Below, piece by piece: positions 1-12,298 of a DNA stretch of 64,000 bases. The stretch is from NCBI GenBank assembly GCA_949130485.1, contig OX422201.1, forward strand, positions 1,834,516-1,898,515, written 5' to 3'. Source of the stretch: Agelas oroides. Lineage: Eukaryota; Porifera; Demospongiae; Agelasida; Agelasidae. Numbering within the stretch: position 1 is the stretch's first letter; every line of letters begins with the position of its first letter. The position numbers and the translations under genes were made by a program. Below the pieces are notes generated by a model. That model was not told the origin of the DNA. It searched no databases and saw only the letters and a program-made list of their open reading frames with translations.

Positions 1-2260
1 GTGGTAGAGTGAGGTACAGGCGGGTCGAGCCAGGTTAGAGTGTGGTAGAGTGAGGTAGTCGGGTCGAGCGAGGGTAGAGTGTGGTAGAGTGAGGTAGAGT
101 CGGGTCGAGCCAGCATAGAGTGTGGTAAAGTGAGGTTGAGTCGGATCGAGCCAGGATAGAGTGCGGTAGAGTGAGGGAGAGTCGGCTCTAGCCAGGGTAG
201 AGTGTGGTAGAGTGAGGTAGAGTCCAGTGTAGCCAGGGTAGAGTGTGGTAGAGTGAGGTAAAGTCAGGGTAGAGTGTGGTAGAGTGAGGTAGAGTCGGGG
301 TAGAGTGTGGTAGAGTGAGTAAGAGTCTGGGTAGAGTGTGGTAGAGTGAGGTAGAGTCGAGACGACCAGGAATAGAGTGTGGTAGAGTGAGGTAGAGTCG
401 AGTAGAGACAGGGTACAGTGTGGTAGATTGAGGTAGGGTCGGGTCGAGCGAGGGTAGAGTGTGGTAGAGTGAGGTACAGTCGGGGTAGAGGGTGGTATAT
501 TAAGGTAGAGTGCGGTAGAGTGAGGCAGAGTCGGGTCGAGCCACGGTAGAGTGTGGTAGGGTGAGGTACAGTCGGATCGAGCCACGGTAGAGTGTGGTAG
601 AGTGAGGTAGAGTCGTGGTAGAGTGTGGTAGAGTGAGGTACTGTCGGAGTAGAGGGTGGTAGAGTGAGGTAGAGTCGGTTCTAGCCTGGGTAGTGTGTGG
701 TAGAGTGAGGTAGAGACGGGTCGACCCAGGGTAGAGTGTAGTAGAGTGCGGTAGAGTAGGATCGAGCCAGGGGAGAGTGTGGTAGAGTGAGGTAGAGTCG
801 GGTCTAGCCAGGGTAGAGTGTGGTGGAGTGAGGAAGAGTAGGGTCGAGCAAGGGTAGAGTGTGGTAGAGTGAGGTAGAGTCGGGTCGAGCCAGGGTAGAG
901 TGTGGTAGAGTGAGGTAGAGTCAGGTCGAGCCTGGGTAGAGGGTGGTAGAGTGAGGTAGAGACGGCGTAGAGTGAGATACAGTGAGGTAGAGTCAGGGTA
1001 GAGTGCGGTAGAGTGAGGTAGAGTCGGGTCGAGCCAGGGTAGAGTGTGGTAGAGTGAGGTAGAGTCGAGTCGAGCCAGTTTACAGTGTGGGAGATTGAGG
1101 TAAGGTCGGGTCGAGCCAGGGTAGAGTGTGGGAGAGTGAGGTTGAGTCGGGTAGAGTGTGGTAGAGTGAGGTAGAGTCGGGGTAGAGTGTGGTACAGTGA
1201 GGTAGAGTCGGGTAGAGCCAGGGTAGAGTGTGGTAGAGTGAGGTAGAGTCGTGGTAGAGTGTGGTAGAGTGAGGTAGAGTCGGGGTAGAGGGTGGTAGAG
1301 TGAGGTAGAGTCGGGTCCAGCCTGGATAGAGTGTGCTAGAGTGAGGTAGAGTCGGGTTGAGCCTGGGTAGAGTGTGGTAGAGTGCGGTAGAGTAGGATCG
1401 AGCCTGGGGAGAGTGTAGTAGAGTGAGGTAGAGTCGGGGTAGAGTGTGGAAGAGTGAGGTAGAGTCGGTGTAGAGTGTGCTAGAATGAGGTAGAGCCTGG
1501 TAGAGCCAGGGTAGAGTGTGGTAGAGTGAGGTAGAGTCAGGGTAGAGTGTGGTAGAGTGAGGTAGAGGCGGGGTAGAATGTAGTAGAGTGAGGTAGTGTC
1601 GGGTCGAGCCAGGGTAGAGTGTGGTAGAGGGTGGTAGAGTGAGGTAGAGGCAGGGTAGAGTGTGGTAGTGTGAGGTAGAGTCGGGTAATGCAAGGGTAGA
1701 GTGTGGTAGAGTGAGGTAGAGTCGGGTCGAGCCAGGGTAGAGTGTGGTAGAGTGAGGTAGAGTCGAGTCGAGTCAGTTTACAGTGTAGTAGATTGAGGTA
1801 GGGTCGGGTCGAGCTAGGGTAGAGTGTGGTAGAGTGACGTTGAGTCGGGGTAGAGTGTGGTAGAGTGAGGTAGCGTCGGGATAGAGTGCGGTACAGTGAG
1901 GTAGAGTCGGGTCGAGCCAGGGTAGAGTGTGGTAGAGTGAGGTAGAGTCGGGTCGAGCCAGGGTAGAGTGCGGTAGAGTGAGGTAGAGTCGAGTCGAGCC
2001 AGTTTACAGTGTGGTAGATTGAGGTTGAGTCGGGGTAGAGTGTGGTAGAGTGAGGTAGAGTCGGGGTAGAGTGCGGTACAGTGAGGTAGAGTCGGGTCGA
2101 GCAAGGTTAGACTGTGGTAGAGTGAGGTAGAGCCGTGGTAGAGTGTGTTAGAGTGAGGTAGTGTCGGGGTAGAGGGTGGTAGAGTGAGGTAGAGTCGGGG
2201 TAGAGTGTGCTAGAGTGAGGTAGAGTCTGGTCGAGCCAGGGTAGAGTGTGGTAGGGTGAG
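1..2260 (+). repeat. Higher-order repeat copy A (pairs with 5,642-7,908)
   Basis: This stretch matches 5,642-7,908 with an offset of 5,641 bp that becomes 5,651 bp after a one-decamer insertion near 6,265. Private variants that set the register include GACGACCA at 361 and 6,002, GACGGCGTAG at 961 and 6,612, and TCGGGTAATGC at 1,681 and 7,332. Its first part, to about 1,055, also matches 3,263-4,317 at offset 3,262. The match to 5,642-7,908 breaks near 7,908, where another cassette begins. The left limit is the window edge, so the true copy may be longer. Confidence 0.8.
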
Positions 2261-5200
2261 GTAGAGTCGGGGTAGAGTGCGGTAAAGTGAGGTAGAGGCG
2301 GGGTAGAGTGTGGTAGAGTGAGGTAGAGTCGGGTCGAGCCAGGGTAGAGTGTGGTAAAGTGTGGTAGAGTGAGGTAGAGGCGGGGTAGAGTGTGGTAGAG
2401 TGAGGTAGAGTCGGGGTAGAGTGTGCTAGAGTGAGGTAGAGTCTGGTCGAGCCAGGGTAGAGTGTGGTAGTGTGAGGTAGAGTCGGTGTAGAGTGCGGTA
2501 GAGTGAGGTAGAGGCGGGGTAGAGTGTGGTAGAGTGAGGTAGAGTCGGGTCGAGCCAGGGTAGAGTGTGGTAAAGTGTGGTAGAGTGAGGTAGAGGTGGG
2601 ATAGGGTGTGGTAGAGTGAGGTAGAGTCAGCTCGAGCCAGGATAGAGTGTAGTAGAGTGAGTTAGAGTCGGGTAACGCAAGAGTAGAGTGTGGTAGAGTG
2701 AGGTAGAGTCGGGTCGAGCCAGGGTAGAGTGTGGTAGACTGAGGTAGAGTCAGGTCGAGACAAGGTAGAGTGTGGTAGAGTGAAGTAGAGTCGGGGTAGA
2801 GTGTGGTAGAGTGAGGTACAGGCGGGTCGAGCCAGGTTAGAGTGTGGTAGAGTGAGGTAGTCGGGTCGAGCGAGGGTAGAGTGTGGTAGAGTGAGGTAGA
2901 GTCGGGTCGAGCCAGGGTAGAGTGTGGTAGTGTGAGGTAGAGTCGGTGTAGAGTGCGGTAGAGTGAGGTAGAGGCGGGGTAGAGTGTGGTAGAGTGAGGT
3001 AGAGTCGGGTCGAGCCAGGGTAGAGTGTGGTAAAGTGTGGTAGAGTGAGGTAGAGGTGGGATAGGGTGTGGTAGAGTGAGGTAGAGTCGGCTCGAGCCAG
3101 GATAGAGTGTAGTAGAGTGAGTTAGAGTCGGGTAACGCAAGAGTAGAGTGTGGTAGAGTGAGGTAGAGTCGGGTCGAGCCAGGGTAGAGTGTGGTAGACT
3201 GAGGTAGAGTCAGGTCGAGACAGGGTAGAGTGTGGTACAGTGAGGTAAAGTCGGGGTAGAGTGTGGTAGAGTGAGGTACAGGCGGGTCGAGCCAGGTTAG
3301 AGTGTGGTAGAGTGAGGTTGTCGGGTCGAGCGAGGGTAGAGTGTGGTAGAGTGAGGTAGAGTCGGGTCGAGCCAGCATAGAGTGTGGTAAAGTGAGGTTG
3401 AGTCGGATCGAGCCAGGATAGAGTGCGGTAGAGTGAGGTAGAGTCGGCTCTAGCCAGGGTAGAGTGTGGTAGAGTGAGGTAGAGTCCAGTCTAGCCAGGG
3501 TAGAGTGTGGTAGAGTGAGGTAGAGTCGGGGTAGAGTGCGGTAGAGTGAGGTAGAGTCGGGGTAGAGTGTGGTAGAGTGAGTAAGAGTCTGGGTAGAGTG
3601 TGGTAGAGTGAGGTAGAGTCGAGACGACCAGGGGTAGAGTGTGGTAGAGTGAGGTAGAGTCGAGTAGAGACAGGGTACAGTGTGGTAGATTGAGGTAGGG
3701 TCGGGTCGAGCGAGGGTAGAGTGTGGTAGAGTGAGGTACAGTCGGGGTAGAGGGTGGTAGATTAAGGTAGAGTGCGGTAGAGTGAGGCAGAGTCGGGTCG
3801 AGCCACGGTAGAGTGTGGTAGGGTGAGGTACAGTCGGATCGAGCCACGGTAGAGTGTGGTAGAGTGAGGTAGAGTCGTGGTAGAGTGTGGTAGAGTGAGG
3901 TACTGTCGGAGTAGAGGGTGGTAGAGTGAGGTAGAGTCGGTTCCAGCCTGGGTAGAGTGTAGTAGAGTGAGGTAGAGACGGGTCGAGCCAGGGTAGAGTG
4001 TAGTAGAGTGCGGTAGAGTAGGATCGTGCCAGGGGAGAGTGTGGTAGAGTGAGGTAGAGTCGGGTCTAGCCAGGGTAGAGTGTGGTGGAGTGAGGAAGAG
4101 TAGGGTCGAGCAAGGGTAGAGTGTGGTAGAGTGAGGTAGAGTCGGGTCGAGCCAGGGTAGAGTGTGGTAGAGTCAGGTAGAGTCAGGTCGAGCCTGGGTA
4201 GAGGGTGGTAGAGTGAGGTAGAGACGGCGTAGAGTGAGATACAGTGAGGTAGAGTCAGGGTAGAGTGTGGTAGAGTGAGGTAGAGTCGGGTCGAGCCAGG
4301 GTAGAGTGTGGTAGAGTGAGGTAGAGTCGGGTCGAGCCAGGGTAGAGTGCGGTAGAGTGAGGTAGAGTCGAGTCGAGCCAGTTTACAGTGTGGTAGATTG
4401 AGGTTGAGTCGGGGTAGAGTGTGGTAGAGTGAGGTAGAGTCGGGGTAGAGTGCGGTACAGTGAGGTAGAGTCGGGTCGAGCAAGGTTAGACTGTGGTAGA
4501 GTGAGGTAGAGCCGTGGTAGAGTGTGGTAGAGTGAGGTAGTGTCGGGGTAGAGGGTGGTAGAGTGAGGTAGAGTCGGGGTAGAGTGTGCTAGAGTGAGGT
4601 AGAGTCTGGTCGAGCCAGGGTAGAGTGTGGTAGGGTGAGGTAGAGTCGGGGTAGAGTGCGGTAAAGTGAGGTAGAGGCGGGGTAGAGTGTGGTAGAGTGA
4701 GGTAGAGTCGGGTCGAGCCAGGGTAGAGTGTGGTAAAGTGTGGTAGAGTGAGGTAGAGGCGGGGTAGAGTGTGGTAGAGTGAGGTAGAGTCGGGGTAGAG
4801 TGTGCTAGAGTGAGGTAGAGTCTGGTCGAGCCAGGGTAGAGTGTGGTAGTGTGAGGTAGAGTCGGTGTAGAGTGCGGTAGAGTGAGGTAGAGGCGGGGTA
4901 GAGTGTGGTAGAGTGAGGTAGAGTCGGGTCGAGCCAGGGTAGAGTGTGGTAAAGTGTGGTAGAGTGAGGTAGAGGTGGGATAGGGTGTGGTAGAGTGAGG
5001 TAGAGTCAGCTCGAGCCAGGATAGAGTGTAGTAGAGTGAGTTAGAGTCGGGTAACGCAAGAGTAGAGTGTGGTAGAGTGAGGTAGAGTCGGGTCGAGCCA
5101 GGGTAGAGTGTGGTAGACTGAGGTAGAGTCAGGTCGAGACAAGGTAGAGTGTGGTAGAGTGAAGTAGAGTCGGGGTAGAGTGTGGTAGAGTGAGGTACAG

Positions 5201-6240
5201 GCGGGTCGAGCCAGGTTAGAGTGTGGTAGAGTGAGGTAGTCGGGTCGAGCGAGGGTAGAGTGTGGTAGAGTGAGGTAGAGTCGGGTCGAGCCAGGGTAGA
5301 GTGTGGTAGTGTGAGGTAGAGTCGGTGTAGAGTGCGGTAGAGTGAGGTAGAGGCGGGGTAGAGTGTGGTAGAGTGAGGTAGAGTCGGGTCGAGCCAGGGT
5401 AGAGTGTGGTAAAGTGTGGTAGAGTGAGGTAGAGGTGGGATAGGGTGTGGTAGAGTGAGGTAGAGTCGGCTCGAGCCAGGATAGAGTGTAGTAGAGTGAG
5501 TTAGAGTCGGGTAACGCAAGAGTAGAGTGTGGTAGAGTGAGGTAGAGTCGGGTCGAGCCAGGGTAGAGTGTGGTAGACTGAGGTAGAGTCAGGTCGAGAC
5601 AGGGTAGAGTGTGGTACAGTGAGGTAAAGTCGGGGTAGAGTGTGGTAGAGTGAGGTACAGGCGGGTCGAGCCAGGTTAGAGTGTGGTAGAGTGAGGTTGT
5701 CGGGTCGAGCGAGGGTAGAGTGTGGTAGAGTGAGGTAGAGTCGGGTCGAGCCAGCATAGAGTGTGGTAAAGTGAGGTTGAGTCGGATCGAGCCAGGATAG
5801 AGTGCGGTAGAGTGAGGTAGAGTCGGCTCTAGCCAGGGTAGAGTGTGGTAGAGTGAGGTAGAGTCCAGTCTAGCCAGGGTAGAGTGTGGTAGAGTGAGGT
5901 AGAGTCGGGGTAGAGTGTGGTAGAGTGAGGTAGAGTCGGGGTAGAGTGTGGTAGAGTGAGTAAGAGTCTGGGTAGAGTGTGGTAGAGTGAGGTAGAGTCG
6001 AGACGACCAGGGGTAGAGTGTGGTAGAGTGAGGTAGAGTCGAGTAGAGACAGGGTACAGTGTGGTAGATTGAGGTAGGGTCGGGTCGAGCGAGGGTAGAG
6101 TGTGGTAGAGTGAGGTACAGTCGGGGTAGAGGGTGGTAGATTAAGGTAGAGTGCGGTAGAGTGAGGCAGAGTCGGGTCGAGCCACGGTAGAGTGTGGTAG
6201 GGTGAGGTACAGTCGGATCGAGCCACGGTAGAGTGTGGTA
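1960..6240 (+). repeat. 2,379-bp higher-order repeat, nearly two tandem copies
   Basis: Sequence from about 1,960 recurs 2,379 bp downstream and stays in register to about 6,240. The shared variants include the GTTTACA landmark near 2,000 and 4,380, the shortened GAGGTAGTCGGG unit near 2,856 and 5,236, and GACGACCA at 3,623 and 6,002. Differences are few: G to T near 2,149, for example, and one extra decamer near 6,265 that ends exact register. This indicates a recent duplication of a multi-kilobase block, not unit-by-unit growth. Confidence 0.82.
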
Positions 6241-7907
6241 GAGTGAGGTAGAGTCGTGGTAGAGTGTGGTAGAGTGTGGTAGAGTGAGGTACTGTCGGAG
6301 TAGAGGGTGGTAGAGTGAGGTAGAGTCGGTTCCAGCCTGGGCAGAGTGTAGTAGAGTGAGGTAGAGACGGGTCGAGCCAGGGTAGAGTGTAGTAGAGTGC
6401 GGTAGAGTAGGATCGTGCCAGGGGAGAGTGTGGTAGAGTGAGGTAGAGTCGGGTCTAGCCAGGGTAGAGTGTGGTGGAGTGAGGAAGAGTAGGGTCGAGC
6501 AAGGGTAGAGTGTGGTAGAGTGAGGTAGAGTCGGGTCGAGCCAGGGTAGAGTGTGGTAGAGTCAGGTAGAGTCAGGTCGAGCCTGGGTAGAGGGTGGTAG
6601 AGTGAGGTAGAGACGGCGTAGAGTGAGATACAGTGAGGTAGAGTCAGGGTAGAGTGTGGTAGAGTGAGGTAGAGTCGGGTCGAGCCAGGGTAGAGTGTGG
6701 TAGAGTGAGGTAGAGTCGAGTCGAGCCAGTTTACAGTGTGGGAGATTGAGGTAAGGTCGGGTCGAGCCAGGGTAGAGTGTGGTAGAGTGAGGTTGAGTCG
6801 GGCAGAGTGTGGTAGAGTGAGGTAGAGTCGGGGTAGAGTGTGGTACAGTGAGGTAGAGTCGGGTTGAGCCAGGGTAGAGTGTGGTAGAGTGAGGTTGAGT
6901 CGTGGTAGAGTGTGGTAGAGTGAGGTAGAGTCAGGGTAGAGGGTGGTAGAGTGAGGTAGAGTCGGGTCCAGCCTGGATAGAGTGTGCTAGAGTGAGGTAG
7001 AGTCGGGTTGAGCCAGGGTAGTGTGTGGTAGAGTGCGGTAGAGTAGGATCGAGCCTGGGGAGAGTGTAGTAGAGTGAGGTAGAGTCGGGGTAGAGTGTGG
7101 AAGAGTGAGGTAGAGTCGGTGTAGAGTGTGCTAGAATGAGGTAGAGCCTGGTAGAGCCAGGGTAGAGTGTGGTAGTGTGAGGTAGAGTCTGGGTAGAGTG
7201 TGGTAGAGAGAGGTAGAGGCGGGGTAGAATGTAGTAGAGTGAGGTAGTGTCGGGTCGAGCCAGGGTAGAGTGTGGTAGAGGGTGGTAGAGTGAGGTAGAG
7301 GCAGGGTAGAGTGTGGTAGTGTGAGGTAGAGTCGGGTAATGCAAGGGTAGAGTGTGGTAGAGTGAGGTAGAGTCGGGTCGAGCCAGGGTAGAGTGTGGTA
7401 GAGTGAGGTAGAGTCGAGTCGAGTCAGTTTACAGTGTAGTAGATTGAGGTAGGGTCGGGTCGAGCTAGGGTAGAGTGTGGTAGAGTGAGGTTGAGTCGGG
7501 TAGAGTGTGGTAGAGTGAGGTAGCGTCGGGATAGAGTGCGGTACAGTGAGGTAGAGTCGGGTCGAGCCAGGGTAGAGTGTGGTAGAGTGAGGTAGAGTCG
7601 GGTCGAGCCAGGGTAGAGTGCGGTAGAGTGAGGTAGAGTCGAGTCGAGCCAGTCTACAGTGTGGTAGATTGAGGTTGAGTCGGGGTAGAGTGTGGTAGAG
7701 TGAGGTAGAGTCGGGGTAGAGTGCGGTACAGTGAGGTAGAGTCGGGTCGAGCAAGGTTAGACTGTGGTAGAGTGAGGTAGAGCCGTGGTAGAGTGTGGTA
7801 GAGTGAGGTAGTGTCGGGGTAGAGGGTGGCAGAGTGAGGTAGAGTCGGGGTAGAGTGTGCTAGAGTGAGGTAGAGTCTGGTCGAGCCAGGGTAGAGTGTG
7901 GTAGGGT

Positions 7908-9138
7908 AGAGTGTGGTAGACTGAGGTAGAGTCAGGTCGAGACAGGGTAGAGTGTGGTAGAGTGAAGTAGAGTCGGGGTAGAGTGTGGTACAGTAAGGTA
8001 GAGTCGGGGTAGGGTGTGGTAGAGTGAGGTGGAGTCGGATCGAGCCTGGGTAGAGTGTGATAGAGCGAGGTAGAGTAGGGGTAGAGTGTGGAAGAGGGAG
8101 GTAGAGTCGGGGTAGAGAGGGCTAGAGTGAGGTAGAGTATGATCGAGCCAGGGTAGAGTGTGGTAGAGGGAGGTAGACTCGTGGTGGAGTGTGGTAGAGT
8201 GAGGTAGAGTCGGGGTAGAGTGTGGTAGAGTGAGGTAGAGTCAGGTCTAGCCAGGTTAGAGCGTGGTGGAGTGAGGAAGAGTAGGGTCGAGCAAGGGTAG
8301 AGTGTGGTAGAGTGAGGTAGAGTCGGAGTAGAGTGTGCTAGAGTGAGGTAGAGTCTGGTCGAGCCAGGTTAGAGTGTGGTAGTGTGAGGTAGAGTCGGGG
8401 TAGAGTGCGGTAAAGTGAGGTAGAGGCGGGGTAGAGTGTGGTAGAGTGAGGTAGAGGCGGGGTAGAGTGTGGTAGAGTGAGGTAGAGTCGGGGTAGAGTG
8501 TGCTAGAGTGAGGTAGAGTCTGGTCGAGCCAGGGTAGAGTGTGGTAGTGTGAGGTAGAGTCGGTGTAGAGTGCGGTAGACTGAGGTAGAGGCGGGGTAGA
8601 GTGTGGTAGAGTGAGGTAGAGGTGGGATAGAGTGTGGTAGAGTGAGGTAGAGTCGGCTCGAGCCAGGGTAGAGTGTAGTAGAGTGAGTTAGAGTCAGGTA
8701 ACACAAGAGTAGAGTGTGGTAGAGTGAGGTAGAGTCGGGTCGAGCCAGGGTAGAGTGTGGTAGACTGAGGTAGAGTCAGGTCGAGACAGGGTAGAGTGTG
8801 GTAGAGTGAAGTAGAGTCGGGGTAGAGTGTGGTACAGTGAGGTAGAGTCGGGGTAGAGTGTGGTAGAGTGAGGTGGAGTCGGATCGAGCCTGGGTAGAGT
8901 GTGATAGAGGGAGGTAGAGTCGGGGTAGAGTGGGCTAGAGTGAGGTAGAGTCTGATCGAGCCAGGGTAGAGTGTGGTAGAGGGAGGTAGACTCGTGGTGG
9001 AGTGTGATAGAGTGAGGTAGAGTCGGGGTAGAGTGTGGTATAGTGAGGTAGAGTCGGGTCTAGCCAGGTTAGAGCGTGGTGGAGTGAGGAAGAGTAGGGT
9101 CGAGCAAGGGTAGAGTGTGGTAGAGTGAGGTAGAGTCG
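7908..9138 (+). repeat. Higher-order cassette, copy 1 (pairs with 12,299-13,529)
   Basis: This stretch of about 1.23 kb recurs 4,391 bp downstream. The register is fixed by the unusual GAGAGGGCT near 8,117 and 12,508, the ACTCGTGGTGG variant, and the TAACACAAG variant near 8,699 and 13,090. The left boundary coincides with the point where the preceding 5.6-kb-type copy breaks off. The right boundary is where the two copies diverge, after AGAGTAGGGTCGA. Confidence 0.75.
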
Positions 9139-11351
9139 GCTCAAGCCAGGATAGAGTGTAGTAGAGTGAGTTAGAGTCGGGTAACGCAAGAGTAGAGTGT
9201 GGTAGAGTGAGGTAGAGTCGGGTCGAGCCAGGGTAGAGTGTGGTAGACTGAGGTAGAGTCAGGTCGAGACAGGGTAGAGTGTGGTAGAGTGAAGTAGAGT
9301 CGGGGTAGAGTGTGGTACAGTGAGGTAGAGTCGGGGTAGAGTGTGGTAGAGTGAGGTGGAGTCGGATCGAGCCTGGGTAGAGTGTGATAGAGCGAGGTAG
9401 AGTAGGGGTACAGTGTGGAAGAGGGAGGTAGAGTCGGGGTAGAGTGGGCTAGAGTGAGGTAGAGTCTGATCGAGCCAGGGTAGAGTGCGGTAGAGGGAGG
9501 TAGACTCGTGGTGGAGTGTGGTAGAGTGAGGTAGAGTCGGGTTAGAGTGTGGTAGAGTGAGGTAGAGTCGGGTCTAGCCAGGTTAGAGCGTGGTGGAGTG
9601 AGGAAGAGTAGGGTCGAGCAAGGGTAGAGTGTGGTAGAGTGAGGTAGAGTCGGGGTAGAGTGTGCTAGAGTGAGGTAGAGTCTGGTCGAGCCAGGGTAGA
9701 GTGTGGTAGTGTGAGGTAGAGTCGGGGTAGAGTGCGGTAAAGTGAGGTAGAGGCGGGTTAGAGTGTGGTAGAGTGAGGTAGAGTCGGGTCGAGCCAGGGT
9801 AGAGTGTGGTAAAGTGTGATAGAGTGAGGTAGAGGCGGGGTAGAGTGTGGTAGAGTGAGGTAGAGTCGTGGTAGAGTGTGCTAGAGTGAGATAGAGTCTG
9901 GTCGAGCCAGGGTAGAGTGTGGTAGTGTGAGGTAGAGTCGGTGCAGAGTGCGGTAGAGTGAGGTAGAGGTGGGGTAGAGTGTGGTAGAGTGAGGTAGAGT
10001 GAGGTAGAGGTGGGATAGAGTGTGGTAGAGTGAGGTAGAGTCGGCTCGAGCCAGGGTAGAGTGTAGTAGAGTGAGTTAGAGTCGGGTAACGCAAGAGTAG
10101 AGTGTGGTAGAGTGAGGTAGAGTCGGGTCGAGCCAGGGTAGAGTGTGGTAGACTGAGGCAGAGTCAGGTCGAGACAGGGTAGAGTGTGGTAGAGTGAAGT
10201 AGAGTCGGGGTAGAGTGTGGTAAAGTGAGGTAGAGGTGGGATAGGGTGTGGTAGAGTGAGGTAGAGTCGGCTCGAGCCAGGATAGAGTGTGGTAGAGTGA
10301 GTTAGAGTCGGGTAACGCAAGAGTAGAGTGTGGTAGAGTGAGGTAGAGTCGGGTCGAGCCAGGGTAGAGTGTGGTAGACTGAGGTAGAGTCAGGTCGAGA
10401 CAGGGTAGAGTGTGGTAGAGTGAAGTAGAGTCGGGGTAGAGTGTGGTACAGTGAGGTAGAGTCGGGGTAGAGTGTGGTAGAGTGAGGTGGAGTCAGATCG
10501 AGCCTGGGTAGAGTGTGATAGAGCGAGGTAGAGTAGGGGTAGAGTGTGGAAGAGGGAGGTAGAGTCGGGGTAGAGTGGGCTAGAGTGAGGTAGAGTCTGA
10601 TCGAGCCAGGGTAGAGTGCGGTAGAGGGAGGTAGACTCGTGGTGGAGTGTGGTAGAGTGAGGTAGAGTCGGGTTAGAGTGTGGTAGAGTGAGGTAGAGTC
10701 GGGTCTAGCCAGGTTAGAGCGTGGTGGAGTGAGGAAGAGTAGGGTCGAGCAAGGGTAGAGTGTGGTAGAGTGAGGTAGAGTCGGGGTAGAGTGTGCTAGA
10801 GTGAGGTAGAGTCTGGTCGAGCCAGGGTAGAGTGTGGTAGTGTGAGGTAGAGTCGGGGTAGAGTGCGGTAAAGTGAGGTAGAGGCGGGGTAGAGTGTGGT
10901 AGAGTGAGGTAGAGTCGGGTCGAGCCAGGGTAGAGTGTGGTAAAGTGTGATAGAGTGAGGTAGAGGCGGGGTAGAGTGTGGTAGAGTGAGGTAGAGTCGG
11001 GGTAGAGTGTGCTAGAGTGAGATAGAGTCTGGTCGAGCCAGGGTAGAGTGTGGTAGTGTGAGGTAGAGTCGGTGCAGAGTGCGGTAGAGTGAGGTAGAGG
11101 TGGGGTAGAGTGTGGTAGAGTGAGGTAGAGTGAGGTAGAGGTGGGATAGAGTGTGGTAGATTGAGGTAGAGTCGGCTCGAGCCAGGATAGAGTGTAGTAG
11201 AGTGAGTTAGAGTCGGGTAACGCAAGAGTAGAGTGTGGTAGAGTGAGGTAGAGTCGGGTCGAGCCAGGGTAGAGTGTGGTAGACTGAGGCAGAGTCAGGT
11301 CGAGACAGGGTAGAGTGTGGTAGAGTGAAGTAGAGTCGGGGTAGAGTGTGG
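9120..11351 (+). repeat. 1,131-bp higher-order repeat, two tandem copies
   Basis: Positions 9,120-10,220 recur at 10,251-11,351 with a constant 1,131-bp offset. Examples are the GTGGGCT variant with its C at 9,449 and 10,580, the TCGGGTAACGCAAG landmark near 10,083 and 11,214, and the GAGGCAGAG variant shortly after it in both copies. The copies differ by scattered single bases. Confidence 0.8.
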
Positions 11352-12298
11352 TACAGTGAGGTAGAGTCGGGGTAGAGTGTGGTAGAGTGAGGTGGAGTCG
11401 GATCGAGCTTGGGTAGAGTGTGGAAGAGTGAGGTAGAGTCGGGTCGAGCCAGGGTAAAGTGCGGTAGAGTGAGGTAGAGTCGAGTCGAGCCAGTTTACAG
11501 TGTGGTAGATTGAGGTAGGGTCGGGTCGAGCCAGGGTAGAGTGTGGTAGAGTGAGGTTGAGTCGGGGTAGAGTGTGGTAGAGTGAGGTAGAGTCGGGGTA
11601 GAGTGCGGTACAGTGAGGTAGAGTCGGGTCGAGCAAGGTTAGAGTGTGGTAGAGTGAGGTAGAGTCGTGGTAGAGTGTGGTAGAGTGAGGTAGTGTCGGG
11701 GTAGAGGGTGGTAGAGTGAGGTACAGTCTTGTCCAGCTTGGGTAGAGTGTGGTAGAGTGAGGTAGAGTCGGGGTAGAGTGTGCTAGAGTGAGGTAGAGTC
11801 TGGTCGAGCCAGGGTAGAGTGTGGTAGTGTGAGGTAGAGTCGGGGTAGAGTGCGGTAAAGTGAGGTAGAGGCGGGGTAGAGTGTGGTAGAGTGAGTTAGA
11901 GTCGGGTCGAGCCAGGGTAGAGTGTGGTAAAGTGTGGTAGAGTAAGTTAGAGGCGGGGTAGAGTGTGGTAGAGTGAGGTAGAGCCGGGGTAGAGTGTGCT
12001 AGAGTGAGGTAGAGTCTGTTCGAGCCAGGGTAGAGTGTGGTAGTGTGAGGTAGAGTCGGTGTAGAGTGCGGAAGAGTGAGGTAGAGGCGGGGTAGAGTGT
12101 GGTAGAGTGAGGTAGAGTCGGGTCGAGCCAGGGTAGAGTGTGGTAAAGTGTGGTAGAGTGAGGTAGAAGTGGGATAGAGTGTGGTAGAGTGAGGTAGAGT
12201 CGGCTCGAGCCAGGGTAGAGTGTAGAAGAGTGAGTTAGAGTCTGGTAACGCAAGAGTAGAGTGTGGTAGAGTGAGGTAGAGTCGGGTTGAGCAAGGGT

